Shown piece after piece: positions 54,401-64,000 of a stretch of 64,000 bases of DNA. The position numbers and the translations under genes are program-made. The DNA lies in the NCBI RefSeq assembly GCF_001189295.1, contig NZ_CP012159.1, positions 9,346,501 through 9,410,500 on the forward strand, given 5' to 3'. Numbering within the stretch: the first letter of the stretch is position 1; each line of letters opens with the position of its first letter. The notes beneath the pieces were generated by a model. It ran no database searches. It saw nothing but the letters and a program-made list of their open reading frames with translations, and was not told the origin of the DNA. Origin of the DNA: Chondromyces crocatus (GTDB taxonomy: Bacteria; Myxococcota_A; Polyangia; Polyangiales; Polyangiaceae).

Positions 54401-55574
54401 TCGACGATGGCGAGCGCTCGCGCTCGGGACGCTGGCGCTCCTCACCGGCTGCGAGAAGCAGCATGCGCCGCCGCCTCCACCCCCGGTGAAAGCCATCCCT
54501 CAGCCGAGCGAGACAGCGCTCTCGACCCTCACCCTCACGCCCGAAGCCGAGGGGCGCCTCGGCATCGAGACCACCGCCGTCGAGCAGCGCGATCTGCCCG
54601 AGCCCCTCTCCGTCGCTGGCGAGGTCATCGTCCCCACGGATGGTGCCGTGGTGCTCGCTGCCCCCTTCTCGGCAACCGTCTCTGCGCTCCCCGGCGGCCC
54701 GCCCCGCCCCGGCGCGCGCATCCGGCGGGGTGACCCGTTGGTCCGCCTCGCGCCCTTCGCGCCGCTCGATCGGGACGTCCTCGCCCAGGCCGAGCGCGCC
54801 GTGTCCGTCGCCGCGGCCAACCTCGACGCCCTCGACGCCCGCGTCCAGCGGCTGGAAAAACTGCTCACCGAGGGAGGCGCCAGCACACGGCAGATCGAGG
54901 AAGCCCGCGCCGAGCGCGCCGCCCTGAAGGCCGAACTCACCGCGGGAGAGAAGCGCCTCGCCTCCATCCGCCGGGCCCCCCTCGAAGCCGACGTCTCCAT
55001 CCCGCTGCGCGCACCGAGGGATGGCCTGATCCGCAGCGTCACCGTCGCCCCGGGCCAGCTCGTCGCCGCAGGCGCCCCGCTGTTCGAGATCCTCGGCGCC
55101 CCTACCCTCTGGGTCCGTGCCGCCGTCTACGCAGGTGCGGCAGCCCGCCTCGCGCAGGACACCCCCGCCCTCGTCAGCTCCCTCCGCGCGCGCGCCGACG
55201 CCGATCCCTCGATCCTCGCCCAGCCCGTCCAGGCTCCGCCCTCGGCCGACCCGCTCAGCGCCACCGTGGACCTCTTCTACGAACTCCCGGAAGGCTCCTC
55301 GCGTCGCCCTGGCGAGCGCGTGACCGTCACCCTCGAGACGACCCGCTCCACCGAGGTTCGCGTCGTCCCCTGGTCCTCCGTGGTCTTCGACGCCGTCGGA
55401 GGCGCCTGGGTTTACCTCCAGACCGCGCCCCACGCCTACGAGCGCTCCCGCATCGATCTCCTGCGCGTCGAGAACGACCACGCCCTCTTCACCCGCGGCC
55501 CGGCGAAGGACGCACGCGTCGTCCACGTCGGTGCCGCCGAGCTGTTCGGCGTCGAGTTCGGAGTCGGCAAATGA
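54390..55574 (+). CDS. RND periplasmic adaptor lipoprotein (CzcB/CusB-like)
   Basis: 394 residues. The signal ends LALLTGCEKQ (Cys21), then a Pro linker. The membrane-fusion layout is visible: SVAGEVIVPTDGAVVLAAPFSATVSALPG, and a helical hairpin (about 125-190, QAERAVSVAAANLDALDARVQRLEKLL). PLRAPRDGLIRSVTVAPGQLVAAGAPLFEILGAPTLWVRAAVY and a C-terminal beta-barrel domain follow. It links the pump to the outer-membrane channel. It overlaps both neighbours (11 bp and 4 bp), so the operon is tightly coupled. Confidence 0.92.
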   Translation: MRVDRRWRALALGTLALLTGCEKQHAPPPPPPVKAIPQPSETALSTLTLTPEAEGRLGIETTAVEQRDLPEPLSVAGEVIVPTDGAVVLAAPFSATVSALPGGPPRPGARIRRGDPLVRLAPFAPLDRDVLAQAERAVSVAAANLDALDARVQRLEKLLTEGGASTRQIEEARAERAALKAELTAGEKRLASIRRAPLEADVSIPLRAPRDGLIRSVTVAPGQLVAAGAPLFEILGAPTLWVRAAVYAGAAARLAQDTPALVSSLRARADADPSILAQPVQAPPSADPLSATVDLFYELPEGSSRRPGERVTVTLETTRSTEVRVVPWSSVVFDAVGGAWVYLQTAPHAYERSRIDLLRVENDHALFTRGPAKDARVVHVGAAELFGVEFGVGK

Positions 55575-58500
55575 TGCGTGCCCTCGTCGCGGCGTGCCTC
55601 CACCAGCGCGCCATCGTCCTCTGCCTCGCCCTCGTGCTCGTCGTCCTCGGCGTCCAGCGCGTGCGCAACATCCCCGTCGACGTCTTCCCCGAGTTCGCGC
55701 CACCTCGCGTCGAGGTGCAGACCGAGGCGCCAGGCCTCTCCAGCCAGGAGGTCGAGGCCCTCGTCACCGACCCCATCGAGCGCGCCCTCCAGGGCGTCCC
55801 CTTCGTCGAGGCCCTCCGCTCCAAGTCCGTCGCTGGCCTCTCGTCCGTCGTCCTCCTGTTCGCGCAGGACGCCGACGTGCTCCAGGTGCGCCAGCTCGTC
55901 CAGGAGCGGCTCGCCAGGACGGCGCCGCAGCTCCCCGCCGTGGCGCTCGCCCCCGTCATGATGGCCCCGGTCTCCTCGACCAGCCGCATCATGAAGATCG
56001 GCCTCACCTCGCCGACCAAGGACCAGGTGGACCTTACGGACCTCGCCCGCTGGGTGGTCCGTCCCCGCCTCCTCTCCATCCCGGGCGTCGCCAACGTCGC
56101 CATCTGGGGCGAGCGCCCCCGCCAGCTCCAGGTCGTCGTCGACCCCGCCACCTTGCGCACCGCCGGCGTGCGCCTCGATGACGTCCTCCAGGTCGCGCGC
56201 GCCACCGTCGTCCCGGCGAGCGGCGGCTTCATCGACACCCCTCAGCAGCGCCTCGGCGTCGCCGTCCATCCCGCCGCCGTGACCCCCGAGCAGCTCGGCG
56301 CCGCCGCCATCCCGCGCCAGCGCCTCTCCACCATCCCGCTCGACGAGATCGCCGAGGTCCGCGAGGGCTTCCCGCCGCCCATCGGCGACGCCGTGGTGAA
56401 CGACCAGCCGGGCCTCCTGCTCATCGTGGAGAAGCAGCCCTGGGGCAACACCCTCGAGGTCACCCGCAACGTCGAAGCCGCCCTCGAAGCCCTCCGCCCC
56501 GGCCTGCCGGACGTGGAGATCGACCCCGCCATCTTCCGACCAGCGAGCTTCGTCGAGCGCGCCCTCGGCAACCTCGGCGAGGCCCTGCTCCTCGGCTGCA
56601 TCCTGGTCATCCTCGTCCTCGGCGCCTTCCTCTACGACCTCCGCACCGCCTTCATCAGCGTCGTCGCCATCCCCGCCTCCCTGCTCGCCGCGGCGGTGAT
56701 CATGAACGCCCTGCTGGGCACCATCGACACCATGACCCTCGCCGGCCTCGCCGTCGCGCTCGGCGAGGTCGTCGACGACGCCATCATCGACGTGGAGAAC
56801 GTCCTCCGGCGCCTGGCCCTCGAGAAGAAATCCCCCAACCCCAGACCTGCCCTCGTCGTCGTCCTCGAAGCCTCCCTCGAAGTCCGCAGCGCCGTCGTCC
56901 ACGCCACCGCCATCGTCATCCTCGTCTTCCTCCCCGTCTTCTTCCTCGACGGCCTCGCCGGCGCCTTCTTCCGCCCCCTGGCAGGCGCCTACGTCCTCGC
57001 GATCCTCGCCTCCCTCGTCGTCGCCCTCACCGTCACCCCTGCCCTCTGCTTGCTCCTGCTTCCCCAGGCGATCGGCAAGCACCGCACCTCCCCGGTGGCC
57101 CTCGCCCTCCAGACCGCCTTGATGCCCGTCATCACCCGCGTCGTGCGACACCCCCGCGCCGCGCTCGGAGCGACCTTCGTCGCCCTCCTCGGCGCGGGCA
57201 CCGCCGTCCCCTTGCTCGGCGAGTCCTTCTTGCCCGATTTCCGCGAGAACGACTTCCTGATGCACTGGGTCGCCAAGCCCGGCACCTCCCTCGACGAGCT
57301 GCGCCGCACCTCCATCCGCGCCAGCAAGGAGCTTCGCTCCATCGACGGCATACGCCACTTCGGCGCCCACCTCGGCCGCGCCGAGGCCGCCGACGAGGTC
57401 GTCGGCGCCAACTTCGCGGAGCTGTGGATCAGCGTCGACCCCGCCGTCGACCTCGACACCACCACCGCCGCCGTCCAGCGCGTCGTCGACGGCTACCCTG
57501 GCCTCCAGCGCGACGTGCAGACCTACCTCCACGAGCGCATGAAGGAGGTCCTGAGCGGCGGCAGCGGCTCCATCGTCGTCCGCATCCAGGGCCAGGAGCT
57601 CGACCTCCTCCGCGAAGAGGCCGCCGCCGTCGCCCAGGTGCTGAAGGCCGTCGAGGGCACCACCAACGTCAAGATCGAGCCCCAGGTGCTCGTCCCCCAG
57701 ATCGACGTCCACCTCCGCCCCGACGCCCTGGCGCGCGCCGGCCTGAGCGCGCTCGACGTGCAGACCCTGCTGCGCACCGTCCTCCAGGGCACCCGCGTCG
57801 GCGAGGTGACCGTCTCCGGCATGCTCCGCGAGGTCGTCGTCGTCGGCGAGCCCCGCTTGCGCACCGACGTCGCCGCCCTCCAGGCCCTGGTCCTCGTCGC
57901 CCCGTCAGGCGCCGAGACGCGGCTCGGCGACGTCGCCGAGATCACCCTCGGCAACGCCCCCAACGTCGTGCAGCACGAAGGAGGCCGACGCCGCATCGAC
58001 GTCTCTTGCGACGCTGCCGGCCACGACCTCGGCGACGTCGCCCGGAAGGTACAGACCGCCGTCGAAGGCGTCACCATGGCCCCTGGCCACCACGCCGAGA
58101 TCCTCGGCGAGTACGAGGCCCGCAACGCTGCCCAGAGCCGCCTCGCCCTCCTCTCGGGCGTGGCCTTGCTCGGCATCCTCCTCGTGCTGCACCTCGAGTT
58201 CCAGACCCTCCGCCTCACCCTGATGGTCTTCTCCACACTCCCGCTCGCCCTCGTCGGCGGCGTCGTCGCGGTGCTGACGACCGGCGGCGTCATCTCCCTC
58301 GGCTCTCTGGTCGGGTTCGTCACCGTCCTCGGGATCGCCGCCCGCAACGGCGTCATGCTGGTCAGCCATTTCCTCCATCTCGAGCGCGAAGAGGGCATGC
58401 CCTTCGGCGTCCCCCTGATCCTCCGCGGCGTCCGCGAGCGCCTCACCCCCATCGCCATGACCGCGCTCGCCACCGGCCTCGCCCTCGTCCCCCTCGTCGC

Positions 58501-58651
58501 CGGCGGCGCTCAGCCAGGCCAGGAGCTGGAGCACCCCATGGCCGTGGTCATCCTCGGAGGCCTGGTCAGCTCCACCCTCCTGAACCTCTTCGCCGTCCCC
58601 TGCGCCTACCTGCTCCTCGCGCGGTCCCCTCCCCCGCGAACGCCAGGCTGA
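55571..58651 (+). CDS. RND efflux pump of the heavy-metal (CzcA/CusA) type
   Basis: 1026 residues. The first helix is followed by [38 protein letters not shown], the HME-RND signature (VDVFPEF). Large periplasmic loops and two sets of helices are seen. The membrane relay region reads [17 protein letters not shown], where many CzcA proteins have VDGAVVMVEN. The second half has [15 protein letters not shown] and a final helix bundle. It pumps a metal cation or an organic substrate out with protons; the substrate is not certain. The usual Met triplet of CusA is not obvious, so copper/silver is not favoured. Confidence 0.93.
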   Translation: MMRALVAACLHQRAIVLCLALVLVVLGVQRVRNIPVDVFPEFAPPRVEVQTEAPGLSSQEVEALVTDPIERALQGVPFVEALRSKSVAGLSSVVLLFAQDADVLQVRQLVQERLARTAPQLPAVALAPVMMAPVSSTSRIMKIGLTSPTKDQVDLTDLARWVVRPRLLSIPGVANVAIWGERPRQLQVVVDPATLRTAGVRLDDVLQVARATVVPASGGFIDTPQQRLGVAVHPAAVTPEQLGAAAIPRQRLSTIPLDEIAEVREGFPPPIGDAVVNDQPGLLLIVEKQPWGNTLEVTRNVEAALEALRPGLPDVEIDPAIFRPASFVERALGNLGEALLLGCILVILVLGAFLYDLRTAFISVVAIPASLLAAAVIMNALLGTIDTMTLAGLAVALGEVVDDAIIDVENVLRRLALEKKSPNPRPALVVVLEASLEVRSAVVHATAIVILVFLPVFFLDGLAGAFFRPLAGAYVLAILASLVVALTVTPALCLLLLPQAIGKHRTSPVALALQTALMPVITRVVRHPRAALGATFVALLGAGTAVPLLGESFLPDFRENDFLMHWVAKPGTSLDELRRTSIRASKELRSIDGIRHFGAHLGRAEAADEVVGANFAELWISVDPAVDLDTTTAAVQRVVDGYPGLQRDVQTYLHERMKEVLSGGSGSIVVRIQGQELDLLREEAAAVAQVLKAVEGTTNVKIEPQVLVPQIDVHLRPDALARAGLSALDVQTLLRTVLQGTRVGEVTVSGMLREVVVVGEPRLRTDVAALQALVLVAPSGAETRLGDVAEITLGNAPNVVQHEGGRRRIDVSCDAAGHDLGDVARKVQTAVEGVTMAPGHHAEILGEYEARNAAQSRLALLSGVALLGILLVLHLEFQTLRLTLMVFSTLPLALVGGVVAVLTTGGVISLGSLVGFVTVLGIAARNGVMLVSHFLHLEREEGMPFGVPLILRGVRERLTPIAMTALATGLALVPLVAGGAQPGQELEHPMAVVILGGLVSSTLLNLFAVPCAYLLLARSPPPRTPG

Positions 58652-58688
58652 CGGCGACGACCTCGTGCGATCGCGCGGCCGGTCAGCC
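58646..58688. terminator. Possible hairpin between convergent RND and ferritin-like genes
   Basis: Seven-base arms GGCTGAC / GTCAGCC with a further GGC/GCC pairing inside span the 31-bp gap between two convergent stops. The loop is long and there is no U tract. Confidence 0.3.
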
Positions 58689-59432
58689 CTCGAGCCCCAG
58701 CCGCACGAGCGTCGGTGACAGCCGCTCTCGGTACGTCTGCTGGCAGAGCAGCGCGAGCCGCACCTCACCCAGAAGCCCCAGCGTCGCCCGCTCCGACTCT
58801 GGCCAGCGCGAGAGCACGCGCTCCGACTCCGGCACCCGCGAAAGCACCTTCTCCGCCCGCTCCAGGTGCGCCCGCACCAGCCTCCCCGCGAACGCCCGCC
58901 ACGCGGCCCGCTTCCCTTCTGGAAGCCCTCGCAGCTTCCGCTCCAGAAGCTCTGGCCCGAACGCCTCGTGCTCCGCCTCGTCGCCGACGATCGCCTGCAG
59001 CACCACCTTCGTCACCGGATGCGACGCGCGCTCTTCCAGGTCCCGCAGGTAGCCGACCGAGAACGTCTCGGCGATCAGGAACAGCGAGATCGCGCTCGCC
59101 ATCACCCGCTCCTCCACGGGCACCTCGTGCAGATCATCGAGCGGGGCCGCCACCTCCCTGGGCTCCGGCACCCGCCCCCCGAGCGCCGCGCACATCCGCC
59201 CGCACAGCTCCGCGTGCGAGATCTCCTCGTCGATGGTCTCCGCGACCTGACGGGTGACCGAAAGCGGCTCGCCCGCCGCGAGCGCCTCGATCAGAAACCG
59301 CCCCACGATCTGGATCGACTGGTACTCGGTGCGCACGCGATCGGCCCACACGAGCCGCGCCTGCTCGACCAGCACGGGCGGCAATTCGCCGAGATCGAGC
59401 GACGAGAAATCCACGGAGAGGACAGAGGACAT
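58683..59432 (-). CDS. Ferritin-like di-iron protein of unknown function
   Basis: 249 residues from ATG 59432 (AAGGATCCC upstream). A four-helix ferritin-like pattern is seen: E36 in RTEYQSI, ETIDEEISHAE (E70, H73, E75), an Glu in LIAETFSVG, and VGDEAEHEAFGPELL. That is two E-x2-H motifs plus two more Glu, enough for a di-iron site. Near the C-terminus RVPESERVLSRWPESER is a small internal duplication. Such proteins in myxobacteria range from oxygenases to iron stores; the activity cannot be told. It converges with the RND operon. Confidence 0.78.
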   Translation of the reverse strand: MSSVLSVDFSSLDLGELPPVLVEQARLVWADRVRTEYQSIQIVGRFLIEALAAGEPLSVTRQVAETIDEEISHAELCGRMCAALGGRVPEPREVAAPLDDLHEVPVEERVMASAISLFLIAETFSVGYLRDLEERASHPVTKVVLQAIVGDEAEHEAFGPELLERKLRGLPEGKRAAWRAFAGRLVRAHLERAEKVLSRVPESERVLSRWPESERATLGLLGEVRLALLCQQTYRERLSPTLVRLGLEG

Positions 59433-59623
59433 GGGATCCTTGGGCTCGTACGAGAGGTATGACATCGACGCCGCGGCAACCAGCGCTTCAGGTCCTGCCG
59501 CCCTCCAGCACCGTTCGCGCGACCGCCAGAGACCAGCAAGCACGAGACCAGCGAGACCGCATCCCCTCCCTCGACCCATCGAGACGCGGACCAGGCGCGA
59601 GCGTGCCTGGAGATACCTTTCCG

Positions 59624-59661
59624 CTCGCGCCAGCATCGAGTCCACTCGCGCCAGCATCGAG
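59624..59661. repeat. 17-bp direct repeat, two copies 21 bp apart
   Basis: CTCGCGCCAGCATCGAG occurs at 59624-59640 and 59645-59661 in the 349-bp divergent region between the ferritin-like gene and the first Gly-rich lipoprotein. Nothing else was found in that region. Confidence 0.7.
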
Positions 59662-59781
59662 CCGAGGTCGCGCGAGTTGCGCAAGACTGGCGCGACACGT
59701 CCCACCAGCAGCCAGCTCACCGTGAATCCCCTCCGGAGCGAGAAGGTCATCCCTGGCATGCCCCCTGCTAACTGGCCCACC

Positions 59782-60594
59782 ATGAATCATCGAACGAACT
59801 TGCCTATCTTCGCAGCACTCACGGCCTTGCTCCTCGCCCTCCCCGCTTGCAGTGACGGAGGCGATGGCGGCGACGGCGGAGGTGGAAACGGTGGCGCGGG
59901 AGGAGGCACCGGCGGCGATGGCGGCGGCGACACCGCGGTCACCTGCGAGGCCCGCGCTTCCCTCGTCAACACCTGCATCACCCCCAATCCTCCCCCCGCC
60001 GACCTGAGAGACCCCGAGCCCCTCGCCAGGACCGCCACGGTGAACGCCGTGCGTATCCCTGCCGCGAGCGAGCCCTGCGAAGCCGAGGAGCTGCACGGCT
60101 ACCGCATCAACGACGGCCGCCCCGAAGTCATGCTCGACCTCACCGATACCGACGACAACGACTTCACCATCGGCATCGGCGTCCCCGGCTTCACCGCGAC
60201 CTCCGTGGCGGTGGGCGACATCCTGGAGGTCGACTACCAGGTCGAGAAGGTCGCCTTCAGCAGCCCGCGCGCACGCCTCCGCATCGAGCGCGATGGCGCG
60301 CTCGTCGTCGTCGCCAGCATGGACCTGGATCCTGGATTCACCCTCGGCGACAGCGGCGCACCGACCTGCGAGAAAGAGTACAGCGCCCACTGCGGCTGGA
60401 ACGAGTTCGACGCCACCGTCACGGTCCAGGACACCCCGGCCGTCACCCTTCCGAACGGCGAGACCGCGGACATCGGCGGCCTGACCATCACCAACGATCG
60501 CACCTACGAGATCACCGACACCAGCGGCGTGTGCGACGCCGGGAAGGGTGTCCACTTCATCGTCGGTGCCGTGCCCTCACCCCCCCAGGATTGA
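59782..60594 (+). CDS. Gly/Asp-rich lipoprotein, copy 1
   Basis: 270 residues. The signal ends LLALPACSDGG (Cys23), then a Gly/Asp linker (about 24-50). The mature part has Cys residues that could pair (CEAR..CITP; PCEAEEL; CEKEYSAHCGW; VCDAGKG) and phrases shared with the next gene: CEAEELxxYRxNxGRxEVMLDLTDTDxNDFTxGxxVPGFTAxxVAVGDxLE, RLRIERDGAL, and GLTITNDR. No known domain recognised. Exported and lipid-anchored by prediction. Confidence 0.8.
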   Translation: MNHRTNLPIFAALTALLLALPACSDGGDGGDGGGGNGGAGGGTGGDGGGDTAVTCEARASLVNTCITPNPPPADLRDPEPLARTATVNAVRIPAASEPCEAEELHGYRINDGRPEVMLDLTDTDDNDFTIGIGVPGFTATSVAVGDILEVDYQVEKVAFSSPRARLRIERDGALVVVASMDLDPGFTLGDSGAPTCEKEYSAHCGWNEFDATVTVQDTPAVTLPNGETADIGGLTITNDRTYEITDTSGVCDAGKGVHFIVGAVPSPPQD

Positions 60595-60774
60595 GCGTCA
60601 CCGCGACCCCACCTCGCTGAACCCACCCCTTGCTCCCCCGACCTGGGCGCGGAGCCGCTCGGCCTCCTCGCGACGCCGAAGCAGGTCACCCGCGCCAAGA
60701 TGGCTCGTCCCCCCGATGGGACCCACGGAGCGCGCCGCTACCCATGCGGCATGCTCCATGCTTTCAATTCCTCC

Positions 60775-61653
60775 ATGCGCCATAGAACGAGCTTGCCAGT
60801 CCTCTCGGGTCTCCTGACCTTGCTCCTCGCCTTCCCCGCCTGCAGCAGCAGCAGCGACGACGGAGACGGGGGCGGAGGCAACGGAGGCAACGGAGGCAAC
60901 GGAGGCAGCGGAGGCAGCGGTGCCAGCACCTCCTCGGGTGGAGGCACGAACAATGCGGGTGGTGGCGGAGAAGGCGGTGGGGACGGTGGAAGCGGTCCCG
61001 TGGCGGAGTGCCAGCTGCGCCCCTACCGCGTCAGCGCTTGCGTCCTCCCCAGCCCGCTACCTCCCAACCTCAACAACCCCCAGCCCTTCTCCGCGACCGC
61101 CACGGTGACGGCAGTCCGCGTGCCTTCTGCCAACGAGCCCTGCGAGGCCGAGGAGCTGTACTGGTACCGCGTCAACCACGGCCGTTCCGAGGTGATGCTC
61201 GACCTCACCGACACCGACGGCAACGACTTCACCGTCGGCGTCGCGGTCCCGGGCTTCACCGCGGCCGACGTCGCGGTGGGGGACGTCCTGGAGATCGACT
61301 TCCAATCCGATAGCGTCCCCTTCGGCGGACGCCAGAGCAGCCTCCGCATCGAGCGCGACGGCGCCCTGCTCGTCGCTGCGGCAGAGAACCGGGATCTCGG
61401 CTTCGGCATCAGCGACGACGACGCACCGACCTGCGTACGCGAGGGCGATCTCTGTACCTACAGAGAGTTCGACGCGACCGTCGAGGTCCCAGGCGAGCCC
61501 GCCGTCTCCATCCCGAGCGGTGAGACGACCGAGATCGGGGACCTGACGATCACCAACGACCGCTACTTCAAGAACTACGACAGCAGCGGTGGCTGCAACT
61601 TCGGCCTCTCGATCGAGTACGTCATCGGCGCCGTCCCCACCTCGTCGCCCTGA
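60775..61653 (+). CDS. Gly/Asp-rich lipoprotein, copy 2
   Basis: 292 residues from ATG 60775, chosen because MRHRTSLPVLSGLLTLLLAF matches the copy 1 start; an ATG eight codons upstream is possible. The signal ends FPACSSSS (Cys23), followed by a longer Gly/Asn/Ser linker of about 55 residues. The mature domain aligns with copy 1 along its whole length. A tandem duplication, 180 bp apart. Function unknown. Confidence 0.8.
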   Translation: MRHRTSLPVLSGLLTLLLAFPACSSSSDDGDGGGGNGGNGGNGGSGGSGASTSSGGGTNNAGGGGEGGGDGGSGPVAECQLRPYRVSACVLPSPLPPNLNNPQPFSATATVTAVRVPSANEPCEAEELYWYRVNHGRSEVMLDLTDTDGNDFTVGVAVPGFTAADVAVGDVLEIDFQSDSVPFGGRQSSLRIERDGALLVAAAENRDLGFGISDDDAPTCVREGDLCTYREFDATVEVPGEPAVSIPSGETTEIGDLTITNDRYFKNYDSSGGCNFGLSIEYVIGAVPTSSP

Positions 61654-61943
61654 GCCATACGGTGGGGGCACGCGCCTCCGCCGCCTCGCCGACTCCGGCA
61701 TCCTCGTCAATTTCCAGCCTCTCGTCGGCGTCTCTCGTCACCAGCGCGCCCCTTCATGGCCTGATGCCGCCGTCGGAGCGCGCACGCCCCTGGATGCCAG
61801 CATCCCGCGCCATCACTTCTCGTTCCCTCACGACACGTTCGCCGTTACCCTCCGCCGCGTGATGGACCTCGGAAGGGGACGCAGAGGCGAGGCTCACGCA
61901 CCACCTCGCTCTTTCCCTTCTTTGCCAGGGGGAGACCGGTGAG
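61654..61943. other. 290-bp leader before vgrG, no gene found
   Basis: No open frame with protein-like make-up. GGGGGAGACCGGTGAG just before 61944 serves as ribosome site. No clear promoter is seen. Confidence 0.4.
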
Positions 61944-64000
61944 ATGAAGGACGTTTTCACGATCAGCTCGAGCGTGCTGCCGCTCAGCACCCGCGTCATG
62001 GGCTTCCGTGGCACCGAGGCGCTGTCGACCCCGTACCAGCTCGACATCCTGCTCATGACCACGCACGACGCGGGCAGCGAGCTGGACCTCGCGGACGCGA
62101 TCGGCGCGAAGGCGACGCTCACCCTCGATCACGAGGACGGACGGCCCCCGTTCACCTTCTGCGGCGTCTTCTCGGCGATGGAACTCGTGCAAGAGGTCGG
62201 CGGGCGCGCCGTCTTCCGCGCGACGCTCGTCCCCCAGCTCTGGCAGCTCGGCCTCACCTACCACAGCCGCATCTTCACCAAGCTGAGCATCCCCGACATC
62301 ATCCGCGCCATCTTCGATGACAACGGCCTCAGCGGGAGCGACTACGAGCTGCGCCTGATCGGCCAGTATCCCCCCGAGGAGCACGTCTGCCAGTACCGCG
62401 AGAGCGACCTCGATTTCGTCTCCCGGTGGATGGAGCGCGAGGGGATGTACTACTTCTTCGAACACGGCGAGGACGGCGAGAAGCTCGTCATCACCGACCA
62501 CAAATCCTTCCACGCCCCGCTCGCGCAGAAGCCCATCCGCTTCCATCCCCAGAGCGGCGCCGACGTCACCGCGGGCGAGTCGTTCCGCGCCTTCACCTGC
62601 CGGCACACCTCGCTCCCCGCCAGCGTGCGCCTCCGGGACTACGACTACGGCAAGCCGGCGCTCGAGGTCGCGGGCACCGCCGCCGTCTCACCGACGGGCT
62701 TCGGCGACGTCAGCGTCTACGGCATGCGCTTCTTCACCCCCGCCGACGGCAAGCGCCTGGCGACCTTGCGCGCCGAGGAGCTGCTCGCCCGGCAGACCAT
62801 CGCCCAGGGCATGGGCGCCGCCTGGTATCTCCGCTCGGGCTACACCTTCGAGCTCGAAGACCACCCCCGCCCCAGCCTGAACCGGCACTACCTCGCCACC
62901 TCCCTGGAGCACTTCGGCAACCAGACCCACGGCTCCCCCGAGCTGAAGGAATTGCTCGGTCACGATGTGGAAGACGTCTACCGCGTCGCCGTCGCCGCCG
63001 TCGCCACGGACGTCCAGTTCCGGGCCGAGCGCCGCACCGTCTGGCCTCGCATCGACGGCTTCGAGAACGCCATCGTCGACGGCCCCACGAACAGCGAGTA
63101 CGCGCAGATCGACGAGCACGGGCGCTACGCCCTCAAGCTCCAGTTCGACGAGAGCGCCAACGACCGCGGCAAGGCCACCACCTGGGTGCGCATGCTCCAG
63201 CCCCACGGCGGTTCCGTCGAGGGCTGGCACTTCCCCCTCCGGAACGGCACCGAGGTCGTCTGCATCTTCCTCGGCGGCGATCCCGATCGCCCCGTCATCG
63301 CCGGCGTCGCGCCGAACGCCACCACCCCGAGCCCGGTCACCTCGGGCAACAACACCCAGAACGTCATCCAGACCGGCGGCAGCAACCGCATCCAGATGGA
63401 GGACCGGGCCGGCTCCCAGCAGATCATCACCACCACGCCGACCCAGAACACCCAGCTCAGCATGGGCGCGCCGCACAAGGGCCACAACGTCGCCCTCATG
63501 ACCGACGGCAGCAGCTTCCACCACTCGGGCCAGCACCTCAACGTCGAGGTCGGCGACTACAAGACCGAGGTCGTCCAGGGCGCGGTCACCGAGGTCTACA
63601 ACGACACCGTCACCGAGGTGTTCCAGGGCCCCTACGGGACGACGGTCACCCTCGACGTCACCGAGACCTACCTCGCCAACAAGACCGAGTCGGTCCCGAG
63701 CGGCCACGTCGAGGAGTTCTACCAGTCGCAGACCACGACCGTCACCAACCTGCGCAAATCCGAGTACGGCACGCAGGACACCCATGTGAAGGGCACCGTC
63801 GACGAGGTCTACGACGGCACGCACACCACCACCGTCACCGCGGGCGGACGTACGGAGACCGTCACCGGCCTCTACTCGGTCACCGCGAACGACGGCATGG
63901 AGGTCACCGTGAGCGGCGGCCTCACCAACCACACGCTCAATGATGGCCTCGAGGTCAACGTCACCGGCAACGCCGTGCAGACCGCGGACGACACCTGGAC
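61944..64000 (+). CDS. vgrG: VgrG/Vgr family type VI secretion spike protein, cut by window edge
   Basis: 685 residues are visible and the frame is open at the edge. The N-terminal gp27-like part has YQLDILLMTTHD, FCGVFSAMELVQEVGG, FRATLVPQLWQLGL, IPDIIRAIF, QYRESDLDFVSRWMEREGMYYFFEH. The gp5-like OB domain follows (WPRIDGFENAIVDGP, ATTWVRMLQPHGG, GWHFPLRNGTEVVCIFLGGDPDRPVIAGV). A Thr/Val-rich beta-helix with repeats TEVYNDTVTEVF, TETYLANKTES and VTANDGMEVTVSGG comes last. It would trimerise as the spike tip. Whether it carries a C-terminal effector cannot be seen. Confidence 0.94.
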   Translation, partial: MKDVFTISSSVLPLSTRVMGFRGTEALSTPYQLDILLMTTHDAGSELDLADAIGAKATLTLDHEDGRPPFTFCGVFSAMELVQEVGGRAVFRATLVPQLWQLGLTYHSRIFTKLSIPDIIRAIFDDNGLSGSDYELRLIGQYPPEEHVCQYRESDLDFVSRWMEREGMYYFFEHGEDGEKLVITDHKSFHAPLAQKPIRFHPQSGADVTAGESFRAFTCRHTSLPASVRLRDYDYGKPALEVAGTAAVSPTGFGDVSVYGMRFFTPADGKRLATLRAEELLARQTIAQGMGAAWYLRSGYTFELEDHPRPSLNRHYLATSLEHFGNQTHGSPELKELLGHDVEDVYRVAVAAVATDVQFRAERRTVWPRIDGFENAIVDGPTNSEYAQIDEHGRYALKLQFDESANDRGKATTWVRMLQPHGGSVEGWHFPLRNGTEVVCIFLGGDPDRPVIAGVAPNATTPSPVTSGNNTQNVIQTGGSNRIQMEDRAGSQQIITTTPTQNTQLSMGAPHKGHNVALMTDGSSFHHSGQHLNVEVGDYKTEVVQGAVTEVYNDTVTEVFQGPYGTTVTLDVTETYLANKTESVPSGHVEEFYQSQTTTVTNLRKSEYGTQDTHVKGTVDEVYDGTHTTTVTAGGRTETVTGLYSVTANDGMEVTVSGGLTNHTLNDGLEVNVTGNAVQTADDTW

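Noticed and set aside
55436-57712. A 758-codon minus-strand open frame opposite the RND pump
   Set aside because: Asp/Gly/Glu/Ala low-complexity shadow of the pump gene.

Overview
The window looks like a chromosome segment from a myxobacterium, most likely of the Polyangiales/Sorangiineae type. The reasons are very high GC, eukaryote-like Ser/Thr kinases, a kinase-ATPase fusion, many lipoproteins, C-terminal tails resembling the MYXO-CTERM sorting signal, and paired cytochromes P450. I saw no rRNA, tRNA, insertion sequence, phage or CRISPR array. Assignments come from reading motifs; no database search was run.

Layout. Positions 1-11000, nearly all minus strand, hold housekeeping genes: a lipoprotein HtrA/DegP-like protease, a Ser/Thr kinase, aroA, cmk, two anchored proteins of unknown function, rpsA with a terminator, a DUF2279-like protein, a HIT hydrolase and the start of an AI-2E-type permease. 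Positions 11600-19600 hold ddl, an alpha/beta-hydrolase lipoprotein, yggT, a PARP-type zinc finger/ankyrin protein, a lipoprotein with an MCE (MlaD) domain, a Bcp peroxiredoxin, and an acyltransferase/patatin pair. Positions 20000-23900 form a P450 - TetR - [3Fe-4S] ferredoxin - P450 cluster.

The most striking part is 23986-38018: five tandem, same-strand paralogues (here A to E, 835-858 aa) of exported repeat proteins. Each has about 14 repeats of roughly 55 residues and a lipoprotein-like signal. Four of the five end in a Cys/hydrophobic/Arg-rich tail. Each gene is preceded, 174-200 bp before its start, by the same element: GTCAAC-N5-GTTGAC plus a third half-site. The copy nearest the edge (A) lost its tail by a one-base deletion. 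Directly next to the array are a kinase-ATPase and an FHA/sigma-54 activator, followed by two 1000-residue surface proteins built of carboxypeptidase-regulatory (CnaB-like) domains with a C-terminal PDZ domain.

Positions 48500-58700 hold a hydrolase, a KgtP-like transporter and a two-component system that is divergent from a complete CzcCBA/CusCBA-type RND efflux operon. A PhoB-box-like direct repeat lies between them. The end of the window holds a ferritin-like protein, two paralogous Gly/Asp-rich lipoproteins and the start of a vgrG (type VI secretion spike).

A second theme is intergenic degenerate tandem repeats with periods of 24, 36, 35 and 42 bp at four places, unrelated in sequence to each other. 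The 42-bp array keeps its phase to within 1 bp over about ten units.
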